NCBI GenBank assembly: GCA_947493745.1 | Contig: CANLSM010000004.1 | Span: forward strand, 186,001-250,000 | From: an uncultured Paracoccaceae bacterium | Lineage (GTDB): Bacteria; Pseudomonadota; Alphaproteobacteria; Rhodobacterales; Rhodobacteraceae | DNA length: 64,000 bases | Direction: 5' to 3' | Shown here: one piece after another, positions 56,241-63,903 of the stretch | How positions within the stretch are numbered: the first letter of the stretch is position 1 | Layout: the number at the start of each line of letters is the position of its first letter | Made by a program: the position numbers and the translations under genes | Notes under the pieces: model-generated | Databases searched by the model: none | What the model was told of the DNA's origin: nothing | What the model saw: only the letters and a program-made list of their open reading frames with translations

Positions 56241-56259
56241 CGTCGCGATTGTCGAGAGC

Positions 56260-56721
56260 TCAGGCTTTGAATTTTTCCGCCATATCCTTCAGTTCTTCGA
56301 CGGAGTCCTTGACCCGCGAAGACACAATCTCGAACGCTTCCGAATTGGCGCGTGTAGCGGTTTCTGCCAACGCCTGCATGTTGGAGATCGCTTTGGCGAA
56401 TGCCGCCTTGGCGACCTCGGCCTGGGCGGTTGCAGCCTTCCCGTCGAGTGCTGGTGCTTCCATCGCCTTGATCTGGGTTTGTGCCTCGGACATCGTTTCC
56501 TCGAAAACAGCGATCTGCTGCTTGAAAAGCTCCTGATAACCGGCGGCAGCCGCCTTGTTCGCCTCGACCAGCGCATCAAGGTTTTTCTTCTGCGCAGCCA
56601 TCACGGCGTCCGTGTCGAACTCAGGCATTTTCATATCTGCAAACTGCTTGGTGAAGTCGTTTGTCTTGAAGAATTCTGCGATTTTCTCGGGGTCAAAGCC
56701 GAGACCGGATTTGTCAAACAT
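56260..56721 (-). CDS. Phasin family protein
   Basis: A 153-residue mostly helical protein of the TIGR01841 phasin type: FDPEKIAEFFKTNDFTKQFADMKMPEFD, AAQKKNLDALVEANKAAAAGYQELFKQQ and SRVKDSVEELKDMAEKFKA. Phasins coat polyhydroxyalkanoate granules. ATG 56721 is the family start; a longer frame is spurious. The promoter contains direct repeats that could bind a PHA regulator; a terminator follows. Confidence 0.92.
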   Translation of the reverse strand: MFDKSGLGFDPEKIAEFFKTNDFTKQFADMKMPEFDTDAVMAAQKKNLDALVEANKAAAAGYQELFKQQIAVFEETMSEAQTQIKAMEAPALDGKAATAQAEVAKAAFAKAISNMQALAETATRANSEAFEIVSSRVKDSVEELKDMAEKFKA

Positions 56722-56758
56722 GGATCTGTCCTTCGATTGCGGGTTGCGCTTCTGCACA

Positions 56759-56805
56759 GATATATTGTGCAGCGCAACATATTTCAAGTTCTTTTGTGCA
56801 GCGCA
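56759..56805 (-). promoter_or_regulatory. Phasin promoter with twin TTGTGCAGCGCA repeats
   Basis: On the minus strand, -35 TTGAAA (56782-56787), 17-base spacer and -10 TATATC (56759-56764). TTGTGCAGCGCA (plus strand) occurs twice, at 56765-56776 within the spacer and 56794-56805 upstream of -35, 29 bases apart. TGC-rich repeats of this kind are reported targets of PhaR in Paracoccus and relatives, which represses phasin genes. Binding inferred. Confidence 0.55.
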
Positions 56806-56808
56806 CCA

Positions 56809-57627
56809 TTATTCTGCAAGCTGCCTGCTTCGGTCTGCTGCGGCCCGGACGGCACGGTTCAACAGGGCAGGAAATCCGTCCTCGGGGTCCATCAGGACCT
56901 CCAGAGCGGCAGCCGTGGTCCCTCCGGGGCTCGTCACGTTCTGGCGCAGCTCGCCCGGCGCGGTATCGTCGGACTTGGCCAACGCGCCCGCACCAGCAAC
57001 CGTTGCGCGGGCCAGCCGGAGCGACATCTCCGGCTCCAGACCCTGAGCTTCGCCTGCCAGAGCCAAGGTCTCGATCAGATGAAAGACGTAAGCCGGCCCG
57101 GAGCCAGAAACCGCCGTGACCGCATCCATCTGTTCCTCGGAGGTAAGCGCAACTGTCTCTCCAACGGCAGAAAGCAGGGCTTCGGCCAGTGAAAGTTGAT
57201 CGGCCAAGGTCGATCCGTTGCCGACAAAGGCCGTGATGCCCTGACCGATGGCCGCAGGCGTATTGGGCATCGCGCGAATGATCGGCGTCTTTGCGCCCAG
57301 AATGCGCTCATAGGTAGCAATCGATGTCCCGGCGGCGACAGACAGGAAAATCGTCGCGCCGTTTCCCATATCTTTCAGTGTCGGCAAAGCATCCTGCATC
57401 ATCTGCGGTTTGACCGCGATCACGCAGATCGTGGGTGATCGCGGCAGTCGGGCGTTAAGATGCAATCCCTGCTGTTCGAGCCCCAGAACATAGTCCGAGG
57501 GCATAGGGTCGATAATGTGAACGTTTCCAACCGGCAGTCCACCGGCCAGCCAGCCGCTCAGCATAGCCGAGCCCATCTTGCCGCAACCAAGCAGGACAAG
57601 CGTCACATCCGTCAGATCTCGCTGCAT
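56809..57627 (-). CDS. proC: Pyrroline-5-carboxylate reductase
   Basis: A 272-residue NADPH enzyme, last step of proline synthesis. N-terminal GCGKMGSAMLSGWL nucleotide loop, AVKPQ, MPNTPAAIGQGI, and the C-terminal VTSPGGTTAAAL motif. It lies between the YbjN-like gene (51 bases upstream) and the phasin promoter on the same strand. Confidence 0.95.
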   Translation of the reverse strand: MQRDLTDVTLVLLGCGKMGSAMLSGWLAGGLPVGNVHIIDPMPSDYVLGLEQQGLHLNARLPRSPTICVIAVKPQMMQDALPTLKDMGNGATIFLSVAAGTSIATYERILGAKTPIIRAMPNTPAAIGQGITAFVGNGSTLADQLSLAEALLSAVGETVALTSEEQMDAVTAVSGSGPAYVFHLIETLALAGEAQGLEPEMSLRLARATVAGAGALAKSDDTAPGELRQNVTSPGGTTAAALEVLMDPEDGFPALLNRAVRAAADRSRQLAE

Positions 57628-57678
57628 CTGAATGTCTCCCGAACTCTGACGCCCTGCCTGCTCAGGAGAGCCCAGGCT

Positions 57679-58182
57679 TCACGCGCGTCCAAACGCCTCC
57701 GACATGGCAACCTGCATTGCCGTCTCGGGGTCCTCGTCGCTCCAGCAGACCAGCTGGAACGCGGGGAAGAACCGCTCGGAAGCAACAACCGCAGCCCGCA
57801 CCATTTCGTTGATCTGCGTGGCCGAAGCGGACGCTCCGCCGCACAGGTTCAAGCCATAGCGATACACCATCAGCTTCTGCTCCGGCCAGAGTGTGAAGGC
57901 CCCGGTCCAGCACTTGTCATTGGCCCGCTCCATCGCATGGTAGAGCGCGGGCAGCCGTTCTGCAGGCGGATCCATGTCAAAGGCACAGATCATGCGAAGC
58001 GTCTCATCATATCCCGACCAGGCCAGCGTCAGCGAGTAGGTCCGCCATGAGCCCTCGATCGCCATGGCGATCTGGTCATCGGCGATGCGGTCGAAATCCC
58101 ATTCGTGATGTTCGGCCAGGCTTTCGACGATGTCTATCGGGTGGGTGTCTTCGTAAAGGAAGTCTTGCTCGACGGTGCTCAT
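57679..58182 (-). CDS. YbjN-domain protein
   Basis: A 167-residue soluble protein: DIVESLAEHHEWDFDRIADDQIAMAIEGSWRTY, ALYHAMERANDKCWTGAFTLWPEQKLMVYRYGL fit the YbjN domain (type III secretion chaperone-like fold). YbjN proteins affect stress and motility in enterobacteria; exact role unknown. ATG 58182 is the family start. proC follows on the same strand. Confidence 0.85.
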   Translation of the reverse strand: MSTVEQDFLYEDTHPIDIVESLAEHHEWDFDRIADDQIAMAIEGSWRTYSLTLAWSGYDETLRMICAFDMDPPAERLPALYHAMERANDKCWTGAFTLWPEQKLMVYRYGLNLCGGASASATQINEMVRAAVVASERFFPAFQLVCWSDEDPETAMQVAMSEAFGRA

Positions 58183-58216
58183 GCCCAGTCCCTCTATTTG
58201 TGGCCTCTGGCGGAGC

Positions 58217-58232
58217 AAAACCCCGCTAGGGG
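58217..58232 (-). terminator. Short intrinsic terminator
   Basis: Minus strand CCCC-TAGC-GGGG-TTTT. It lies 200 bases after the PDC-domain gene and 35 bases before the YbjN gene's start region, so it may separate them or end a small RNA. The stem has only four G-C pairs, making the call moderate. Confidence 0.5.
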
Positions 58233-58250
58233 CTGTGAGGTTTTCTATCA

Positions 58251-58378
58251 GTCGGGGAACTGTCGTCCCGACCTACGAAATATGGTGCGAGCAAAAGCAG
58301 GCTCTGTAAAGAGGAAACTTGTTAACTTCCTCTCACAAGTCGGAGTTATGCCGAAACATTCATCAAACGCTTCGGCAT
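58251..58378. repeat. Group of small hairpins between PDC and YbjN genes
   Basis: ATGCCGAA/TTCGGCAT (58348-58378), GAGGAA/TTCCTC (58311-58332), an overlapping ACTTGT/ACAAGT alternative (58317-58340) and GTCGGG/CCCGAC (58251-58272). The second and third are mutually exclusive. They precede the minus-strand terminator at 58217-58232. Could be the 3' end of the PDC transcript or a structured RNA. Confidence 0.45.
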
Positions 58379-58431
58379 GAATGCCGACCCTGCCGGTGTG
58401 GCGGGTGGGCCAGCAATCGGGTGAGATGTTC

Positions 58432-59013
58432 TCAGCGAACGTAGTCGAGATTGATTCCAAACGTGATCGCACCGATCACGTCGCCGCTACCCGGATCGGA
58501 GATCGTCATGGAAACCTGACTCTGGAACGTCTGGGTGCTTTCATCAAGCTCGACATCGCCGATGTGGATCGCCCCTGCACCTGTACCGAATGTCTCTTGC
58601 CACTTCGCCTCGTCGCCCTGCCAGAGGTCGGATGTAATATCGCTCTGCGCGACATTGAGACCCTGGTTGTCCATAACGAAAACCTCCGTTACCAGCCCTG
58701 CGGTCGCACGTTTCTGCTCGTTGAGCCAGGTGGATGCGGCGCGCGACAGAACGGAGTTGATCGAAGGCCGGTCCGACGACTTCACTTCCGAGCGCCAGGT
58801 CTGGTCCATCGCATCGATATCGGCCTGGCTCAGCCCCGAATTGGCGGCATTTTGCTGCTGAACGGCGGATATGATGATGTCGTTGCTCGCCCATGCGCTC
58901 AACCGCTGTTCGGCAAGCTGGCGAAGCGCATCGGACTGGGCTTGCGCCGAGACAATTGACGGCAGCATGGCCAGAATCGCGGCGCCGAACACCGTGCTGA
59001 AGGTGGTATTCAT
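58432..59013 (-). CDS. Secreted PDC/Cache-like sensor-domain protein
   Basis: A 193-residue protein with a signal peptide (MNTTFSTVFGAAILAMLPSIVSAQA). The rest resembles a stand-alone PDC sensor domain: helical LRQLAEQRLSAWASNDIIISAVQQQN, VTEVFVMDNQGLNVAQSDITSDLWQG, and the closing VSMTISDPGSGDVIGAITFGINLDY. Stand-alone periplasmic PDC proteins may bind small ligands for a membrane partner. A strong GGAGG lies 8 bases before ATG 59013. The ligand is unknown. Confidence 0.75.
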   Translation of the reverse strand: MNTTFSTVFGAAILAMLPSIVSAQAQSDALRQLAEQRLSAWASNDIIISAVQQQNAANSGLSQADIDAMDQTWRSEVKSSDRPSINSVLSRAASTWLNEQKRATAGLVTEVFVMDNQGLNVAQSDITSDLWQGDEAKWQETFGTGAGAIHIGDVELDESTQTFQSQVSMTISDPGSGDVIGAITFGINLDYVR

Positions 59014-59111
59014 TAGGTAGCCTCCATTTGATTGCTGCGCGCAATCGTCGATGGAGGACATAAAGATTGGCTTATCCGAGCGGGCTCGTGCCGCAAAAGA
59101 TACCGAAAAAT

Positions 59112-59354
59112 TTAGCCTTTGGCCTCGAGAGCATCGAGCCGGGCCTTCAGCGCTTCGTTCTCTTCGCGCGCCTTCTGCGCCATCGCCCTGACCGCATCGA
59201 ACTCCTCGCGGGTCACGAAATCCCGATCGGCCAGCCAGCGATCCATCCAGCCCTTCATGGCGGTCTCCGCCTCGTCCTTTGCGCCCTGGGCCACGCCCAT
59301 CGCATTGGTCATCATCTGCGAGATATCGTCGAAAATCTTGTTGCGTGTCTGCAT
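59112..59354 (-). CDS. ubiK: Ubiquinone biosynthesis accessory factor UbiK
   Basis: An 80-residue BMFP-domain protein: TRNKIFDDISQMMTNAMGVAQGAKDEAE, and a C-terminal coiled coil EENEALKARLDALEAKG. UbiK helps the aerobic ubiquinone complex (UbiJ). AGGAG lies 8 bases before ATG 59354, preferred over the GTG 9 bases upstream. Divergent from lgt. Confidence 0.9.
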   Translation of the reverse strand: MQTRNKIFDDISQMMTNAMGVAQGAKDEAETAMKGWMDRWLADRDFVTREEFDAVRAMAQKAREENEALKARLDALEAKG

Positions 59355-59471
59355 GGTTCGCACTCCTGTGAGCTGTCACCCCATATATGGTCATGAAGTG
59401 TCTGCTTGCCAAGCCGCGCCTTGACGAAGGCGGGTTCAGCGGGCAGTACCATCGGCGAAATCAGAGGTCTG

Positions 59472-60362
59472 ATGATGCTTGCCGCCCTGCCCTTCCCGAA
59501 TATTGATCCGATACTCTACACGATCCAGATCGCCGGTCTGGAATTGCCGATACGCTGGTATGCGCTGGCCTATATTGCCGGGCTTCTGCTGGGTCTTTTC
59601 TATGTCAACCGGATGATCAGGGCCGACAGACTGTGGCAGGCCAACACGCCACCGCTCGACCGCAAGCAGGCCGAGGATCTGCTGACATGGATGGTGATCG
59701 GCGTCGTGGTCGGTGGCCGACTCGGCTTCGTGATGTTCTACGAGCCGGAATACTATCTTCAGAACCCGGCCGAAATCCTGAAAGTATGGCAGGGCGGAAT
59801 GGCGTTCCATGGCGGGTTTCTCGGCGTGATCGTCGGCATTCTGCTCTTCAGCTGGCGCTACCGGCTGAAAGCACTGAGCATCGGTGATCTGGTCGCGGCG
59901 GCCGCACCGCTGGGTATCATGTTCGGTCGCATCGCCAACTTCATCAACGCAGAGCTTTGGGGACGCCCGACCAATCAGCCATGGGGTGTCATCTTTCCGA
60001 CCGATGCCGCGCAGATCTGCGGTCCAGAGTTCGGGGCGATCTGCGCCAGACATCCCTCCCAGCTTTATGAGGCGGCACTCGAAGGACTGGTTCTCTTTCT
60101 CGTCATCGCGTGGATGATCTGGCGACGTGATGCGCTCAAGGTGCCGGGTCGCGTGATCGGCGTCTTCCTTCTGGGCTACGGGCTGGCACGGATCTTTGTC
60201 GAGATGTTCCGGCAGGCTGACCAGCAATTCCTGACTACAGAAAATCCCTTTGGACATGTGATCCAGCTCAGTGCCGAATGGGGGCTGACAATGGGTCAGG
60301 TGCTCTCGCTGCCAATGGTTGTGATCGGTCTGCTGCTGTTGCTGCTGCCTCGACGGGCATGA
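59472..60362 (+). CDS. lgt: Prolipoprotein diacylglyceryl transferase
   Basis: A 296-residue inner-membrane enzyme with about seven membrane segments that lipidates the lipobox Cys. Lgt signature HGGFLGVIVG and GRIANFINAELWG (GRxxNFxNxExxG) are present. It serves the lipoproteins predicted in this window. ATG 59472 (MMLAALPFPNIDP) fits. It overlaps the next gene by ATGA. Confidence 0.95.
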   Translation: MMLAALPFPNIDPILYTIQIAGLELPIRWYALAYIAGLLLGLFYVNRMIRADRLWQANTPPLDRKQAEDLLTWMVIGVVVGGRLGFVMFYEPEYYLQNPAEILKVWQGGMAFHGGFLGVIVGILLFSWRYRLKALSIGDLVAAAAPLGIMFGRIANFINAELWGRPTNQPWGVIFPTDAAQICGPEFGAICARHPSQLYEAALEGLVLFLVIAWMIWRRDALKVPGRVIGVFLLGYGLARIFVEMFRQADQQFLTTENPFGHVIQLSAEWGLTMGQVLSLPMVVIGLLLLLLPRRA

Positions 60363-61402
60363 CCGAACTCGAACGACTGATCCGCACCCGAATTGCCCGT
60401 GAGGGGCCGATGAGCATGGCGGAATACATGGCGCTCTGCCTGGGTCACCCGACCCATGGTTATTATCAGGCCCGCCAGCCGTTCGGGCAGGCCGGTGACT
60501 TTACCACCGCACCGGAGATCAGCCAGATGTTTGGCGAGATGATCGGCCTCTGGATGGCTCAGGTCTGGCAGGATCAGGGATCGCCCAAGGGTGCATTGGT
60601 CGAGCTTGGCCCCGGGCGCGGGACGCTGATGGCCGATCTAAGACGCGCGACCCGAGCACTTGGGGAGTTTGCACACGCGCTTCCCATCCATCTCGTGGAA
60701 ACGAGCCTCTCTCTCAGGGAGGCCCAGAGAGGTACGCTCGGCGAAGAGCCGACAACATGGCACGCCAGTCTGGACGAGATACCGGACGGCCCGCTCTTTC
60801 TCGTGGCAAACGAGTTCTTCGACGCGCTCCCGATCCGTCAGTTCATGCGCGACGGCAATGGCTGGCGTGAGCGGGTTGTCGGGCTGGAGGACGAGGCTCT
60901 GCGGCTCGGCCTTGGCCCCACAGCCGACATGGCCGGGCTCGACCAACGGTTTCCCGACGTCGCCGAGGGAACGATCGTCGAAATCTGTGAAGCGGCGGAG
61001 GCAATCGCAAGCGACATCGCCGTGCGGATCGAGGCCCGTGGGGGCGCCGCAATCATGATCGACTACGGGTCATGGGAAGGTACGGGCGACACGTTTCAGG
61101 CACTCGAAGATCACAGCATGGTCGATCCACTCGCCGCACCTGGCCGGGCCGACCTGACCACCCATGTGGCTTTCGGCGCCCTTGCGAAGTCAAACCGGCT
61201 TCGGGTGTCTTTCGACACACAGGGCGCGTTTCTGGAGCGTCTGGGCATCACCGCACGGGCACGGGCACTGGCCGATGGCCAGCATGCGGACGCCATCGCA
61301 AGTCAGCACAGACGCTTGACGCACCCTGAAGAAATGGGGACCCTGTTCAAGGTACTTGCGCTCACACCCGAAATTGCACCACCCCCACCGGGATTTGCCT
61401 GA
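60359..61402 (+). CDS. SAM-dependent methyltransferase, MidA/NDUFAF7 family
   Basis: A 347-residue protein of the NDUFAF7/MidA family (DUF185): GPMSMAEYMALCLGHPTHGYYQ, SAM site VELGPGRGTLMADLRRA, ANEFFDALPIRQF. The mitochondrial relative methylates an arginine of complex I subunit NDUFS2; a bacterial role is inferred. Coupled to lgt by overlap and followed by pgeF after one base. Confidence 0.9.
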   Translation: MTELERLIRTRIAREGPMSMAEYMALCLGHPTHGYYQARQPFGQAGDFTTAPEISQMFGEMIGLWMAQVWQDQGSPKGALVELGPGRGTLMADLRRATRALGEFAHALPIHLVETSLSLREAQRGTLGEEPTTWHASLDEIPDGPLFLVANEFFDALPIRQFMRDGNGWRERVVGLEDEALRLGLGPTADMAGLDQRFPDVAEGTIVEICEAAEAIASDIAVRIEARGGAAIMIDYGSWEGTGDTFQALEDHSMVDPLAAPGRADLTTHVAFGALAKSNRLRVSFDTQGAFLERLGITARARALADGQHADAIASQHRRLTHPEEMGTLFKVLALTPEIAPPPPGFA

Positions 61403-61403
61403 C

Positions 61404-62162
61404 ATGACGCTGGAGATCATCCGTTCCAATATTCTAGGATCCGCCGCGCATGGCTTCTTCACGCGCAAGGGCGGCACATCCTCTGGCATCTATGACGGTC
61501 TCAATTGCGGCGAAGGGTCGAGCGACCAGACCACGTCGGTGCGCCTGAACCGGGAGCGGGTGGCCGAGGCGATGGAGGTCGAGGCAACCCATCTCCATTC
61601 GCTGCATCAACATCATTCGGCGGATGTGATCGCGGTGAGCGGACCTGCGGCATCTGAACGCCCGAAGGCCGATGGAATGGTATCGAATACGCCCGGCACA
61701 GCGCTTGGCGTCCTGACCGCCGATTGCGCGCCCGTGCTGTTTTCGGACAAGAGCGCGGGCGTGATCGGTGCGGCGCATTCAGGCTGGAAAGGAGCCATTG
61801 GTGGCGTGCTCGAGGCCACCATTGCCGCGATGGAGAATCTCGGGGCGGACCGGGCGAACATCTCGGCTGCCATCGGCCCGACAATATCGCAGCGCAGCTA
61901 CGAGGTCGGCCCGGAATTCGTCGAGCGCTTCATCGATGAAGATCCGGAATTTCAGCGCTACTTCGCCGGTGGCGCAGGCGACCACGCGCATTTCGACCTG
62001 CCCGGCTTCGTTTTGCATCAGCTCAGGCAGTCCGGTCTCAATGATGTTGGCTGGACAGGGCATTGCACCTATGAGGATGCGGGGAGGTTTTTCTCCTACC
62101 GTCGCGCGACCCACAAGGGTGAGGCCGATTACGGGCGCCTGATTTCGGTGATCCGCCTCTAG
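61404..62162 (+). CDS. pgeF: Peptidoglycan editing factor / laccase-domain protein
   Basis: A 252-residue protein of the YfiH/PgeF family with the zinc triad His in HSLHQHHSADV, Cys in TADCAPVLF and His in AHSGWKGAIGG. It is thought to edit UDP-MurNAc-L-Ser errors and also has purine nucleoside activity in homologues. ATG 61404. Third gene of the lgt-midA-pgeF run; its stop overlaps that of the convergent J-domain gene. Confidence 0.92.
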   Translation: MTLEIIRSNILGSAAHGFFTRKGGTSSGIYDGLNCGEGSSDQTTSVRLNRERVAEAMEVEATHLHSLHQHHSADVIAVSGPAASERPKADGMVSNTPGTALGVLTADCAPVLFSDKSAGVIGAAHSGWKGAIGGVLEATIAAMENLGADRANISAAIGPTISQRSYEVGPEFVERFIDEDPEFQRYFAGGAGDHAHFDLPGFVLHQLRQSGLNDVGWTGHCTYEDAGRFFSYRRATHKGEADYGRLISVIRL

Positions 62163-62806
62163 TCCTTGAACGAACGGCTGTCTTTCACCTGCTCCCACGC
62201 CCAGACGACCTCGGCCAGACGGTCCTCATCATCCCGTTTGCCGCCATTCATGTCCGGGTGCAGCACCTTGACCAGCGCCTTGTACTGCTTGCGCAACTCG
62301 GTCTTAGTTGCATAGTCCTCGGCATCCAGGATTGTCAGCGCCTTTCGCTCGGTCGCGGGCAACCGCCGTTGCGGACGCGACTGCGAGGCATGATCGGCGG
62401 CCGGGTTCAGTGTCGCGTTCTCGCCCAGCACCTGCATCGGATCATCAAAGCCGAACCGCTGCCATGCCCGGCCCTCGGGATGGCCCTCGGCACCTTTGAA
62501 GGGCTTGGTCGGACGCTCCCACACACGGTCAGCCGCGAACTGTTCCTCCATCGCGGCTTCCGAATGGTTCTCGAAGAAATTCCATTTCAGATTGTACTCG
62601 CGCACATGCTCCAGACAGAACCAGTGGAACTCATCCAGATTGTCAGGTGATTTCGGCGCCCTGAACTTCCCGACATTCGCGCAACCCGGCTTCTCGCATG
62701 CCCGCGACGAGCTTTCCACGGCACCCGACATCCCACGCGCCTTGGCGCGGCGCTTCTTGTCGGCGGATACGGAAATGTCGAATTCAAATGGGGATCGCCT
62801 GCTCAT
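62159..62806 (-). CDS. J-domain protein (DnaJ-like)
   Basis: A 215-residue protein. The N-terminal half has a conserved CEKPGCANVGKFRAP and FHWFCLEHVREYN, suggesting a small metal site. The C-terminal ~70 residues are a J domain with HPD in KVLHPDMNGG. It would stimulate DnaK. ATG 62806 is the family start. It diverges from bolA. Confidence 0.87.
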   Translation of the reverse strand: MSRRSPFEFDISVSADKKRRAKARGMSGAVESSSRACEKPGCANVGKFRAPKSPDNLDEFHWFCLEHVREYNLKWNFFENHSEAAMEEQFAADRVWERPTKPFKGAEGHPEGRAWQRFGFDDPMQVLGENATLNPAADHASQSRPQRRLPATERKALTILDAEDYATKTELRKQYKALVKVLHPDMNGGKRDDEDRLAEVVWAWEQVKDSRSFKD

Positions 62807-62907
62807 ATCGTAGGGCTCGCCTTTTCGCGCTTTTCGAGTCGAGGCCAACAGTTTAGTGTTTTGTCTGGCTAGGCCAAGAGCTTAATTGGCACCGGGAGGT
62901 TCAAATC

Positions 62908-63168
62908 ATGTCCGTGTCCGAAACAATTGCAGCCAAACTGAAATCCGAGTTCGCCCCGACGCATCTGGAGGTGATCGACGAAAGCGAGGATCATCGCGGG
63001 CATGGCGGATGGCGAGAAGGGGGCGAGACCCACTTCCGCGTGGTCATTAAGGCCCCCGTTTTTACAGATCAAAGCCGTGTTGCACGCCAGCGAGCCGTCT
63101 ATAAGGCGCTTGCCGATGAACTGGCCGGCCCGGTCCATGCGCTTGCACTTGAGGTTGAAGGAGCCTGA
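62908..63168 (+). CDS. BolA family protein
   Basis: An 86-residue BolA-like protein with the class II KH-like core: HLEVIDESEDHRGHGG, ETHFRVVIKAPVF, and RVARQRAVYKALADELAGP VHAL. The conserved His in HFRVVI suits iron-sulfur pairing with a monothiol glutaredoxin. A GGGAGG lies upstream of ATG 62908. A small lipoprotein gene follows by one base. Confidence 0.93.
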   Translation: MSVSETIAAKLKSEFAPTHLEVIDESEDHRGHGGWREGGETHFRVVIKAPVFTDQSRVARQRAVYKALADELAGPVHALALEVEGA

Positions 63169-63169
63169 T

Positions 63170-63334
63170 ATGAGAGTTCTCGCGATACTTCTGCTGGTCG
63201 CGGCTTGCGCCGACAACACCTATACCGGGGCGAGCGTCACGGTCGGTTCCGGCGGGTCGGAAGGCCGGGTCAGCACAGGCGTTACCCTTGGGAACAACGT
63301 GACCATTGGCGGCTCGGTGGGTGGAGCGCTCTAG
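63170..63334 (+). CDS. Small lipoprotein
   Basis: A 54-residue lipoprotein. Signal MRVLAILLLVAAC with the lipobox VAAC and Cys13; mature part Gly/Ser/Thr/Val-rich (TYTGASVTVGSGGSEG and VSTGVTLGNNVTIGGSVGG). GAAGGAGC lies about 6 bases before ATG 63170. Function unknown. It begins one base after bolA, so probably cotranscribed. Confidence 0.75.
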   Translation: MRVLAILLLVAACADNTYTGASVTVGSGGSEGRVSTGVTLGNNVTIGGSVGGAL

Positions 63335-63845
63335 TCGGTGCCGGAACCGGTATAGGGAGCCATCCTCGGCACCCAACGGTTCACGCCCGCCCTATAGTCG
63401 CGATAGGACCGCCCGTAGCGGCGCTCAAGTCCCGGTTCCTCGACATATTTGAAATATGCGGTGTTCAGACCGAAGAAAAAAACCGCCCACAGCGCCAAGG
63501 GCCAGGATTGCAGGAGCAGAGCTTCAGCTGCGAGAAACAGGAGCACGCCGGTCAGCATGGGGTTTCTCGCATAGCTGAGGGGCCGGACACGATGAAGCGT
63601 CGGACCGGCGCCCATGGGGCCAGGGTTCCGCCCCCGCCTTCGATAGCAAAGAGGCGCATGGTCCAGATCATCAGCGCAAGCCCGGCCCCCATCAGCGCGA
63701 CAGCACAGACCAGCAACAGGTTGCTCTCAGAAGGAAACGACGCCGCAAAGCGGGTTTTTCCCGTGAGCCAGAGGATCAGCGCGGGCACATAGACCAGCGC
63801 CGTTCCGGGCAGAATGATGATAGCTTTGATGAATGGCCATCCCAT
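63331..63845 (-). pseudogene. ICMT/phospholipid methyltransferase-like membrane protein, frameshifted
   Basis: From 63845 the frame reads a membrane protein: PFIKAIIILPGTALVYVPALILWL, MRLFAIEGGGGTLAPWAPVRRFIVSGP. The next frame continues LSYARNPMLTGVLLFLAAEALLL and ends EEPGLERRYGRSYRDYRAGVNRWVPR at 63331. The joint shape GTLAPW-GP-RYVRNPM-EEP-RYG-Y is that of isoprenylcysteine carboxyl methyltransferase/methyltransferase family proteins. A single missing base around 63575-63582 (near GGCCCCTCAG on the gene strand) would join them. Recent pseudogene or base-call error. Confidence 0.75.
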
Positions 63846-63903
63846 TGCCGGTGTCTCTGCCGGTCAGGGAAGAAAGTTCTTCCCCGACAGGACCAACACA
63901 GCC

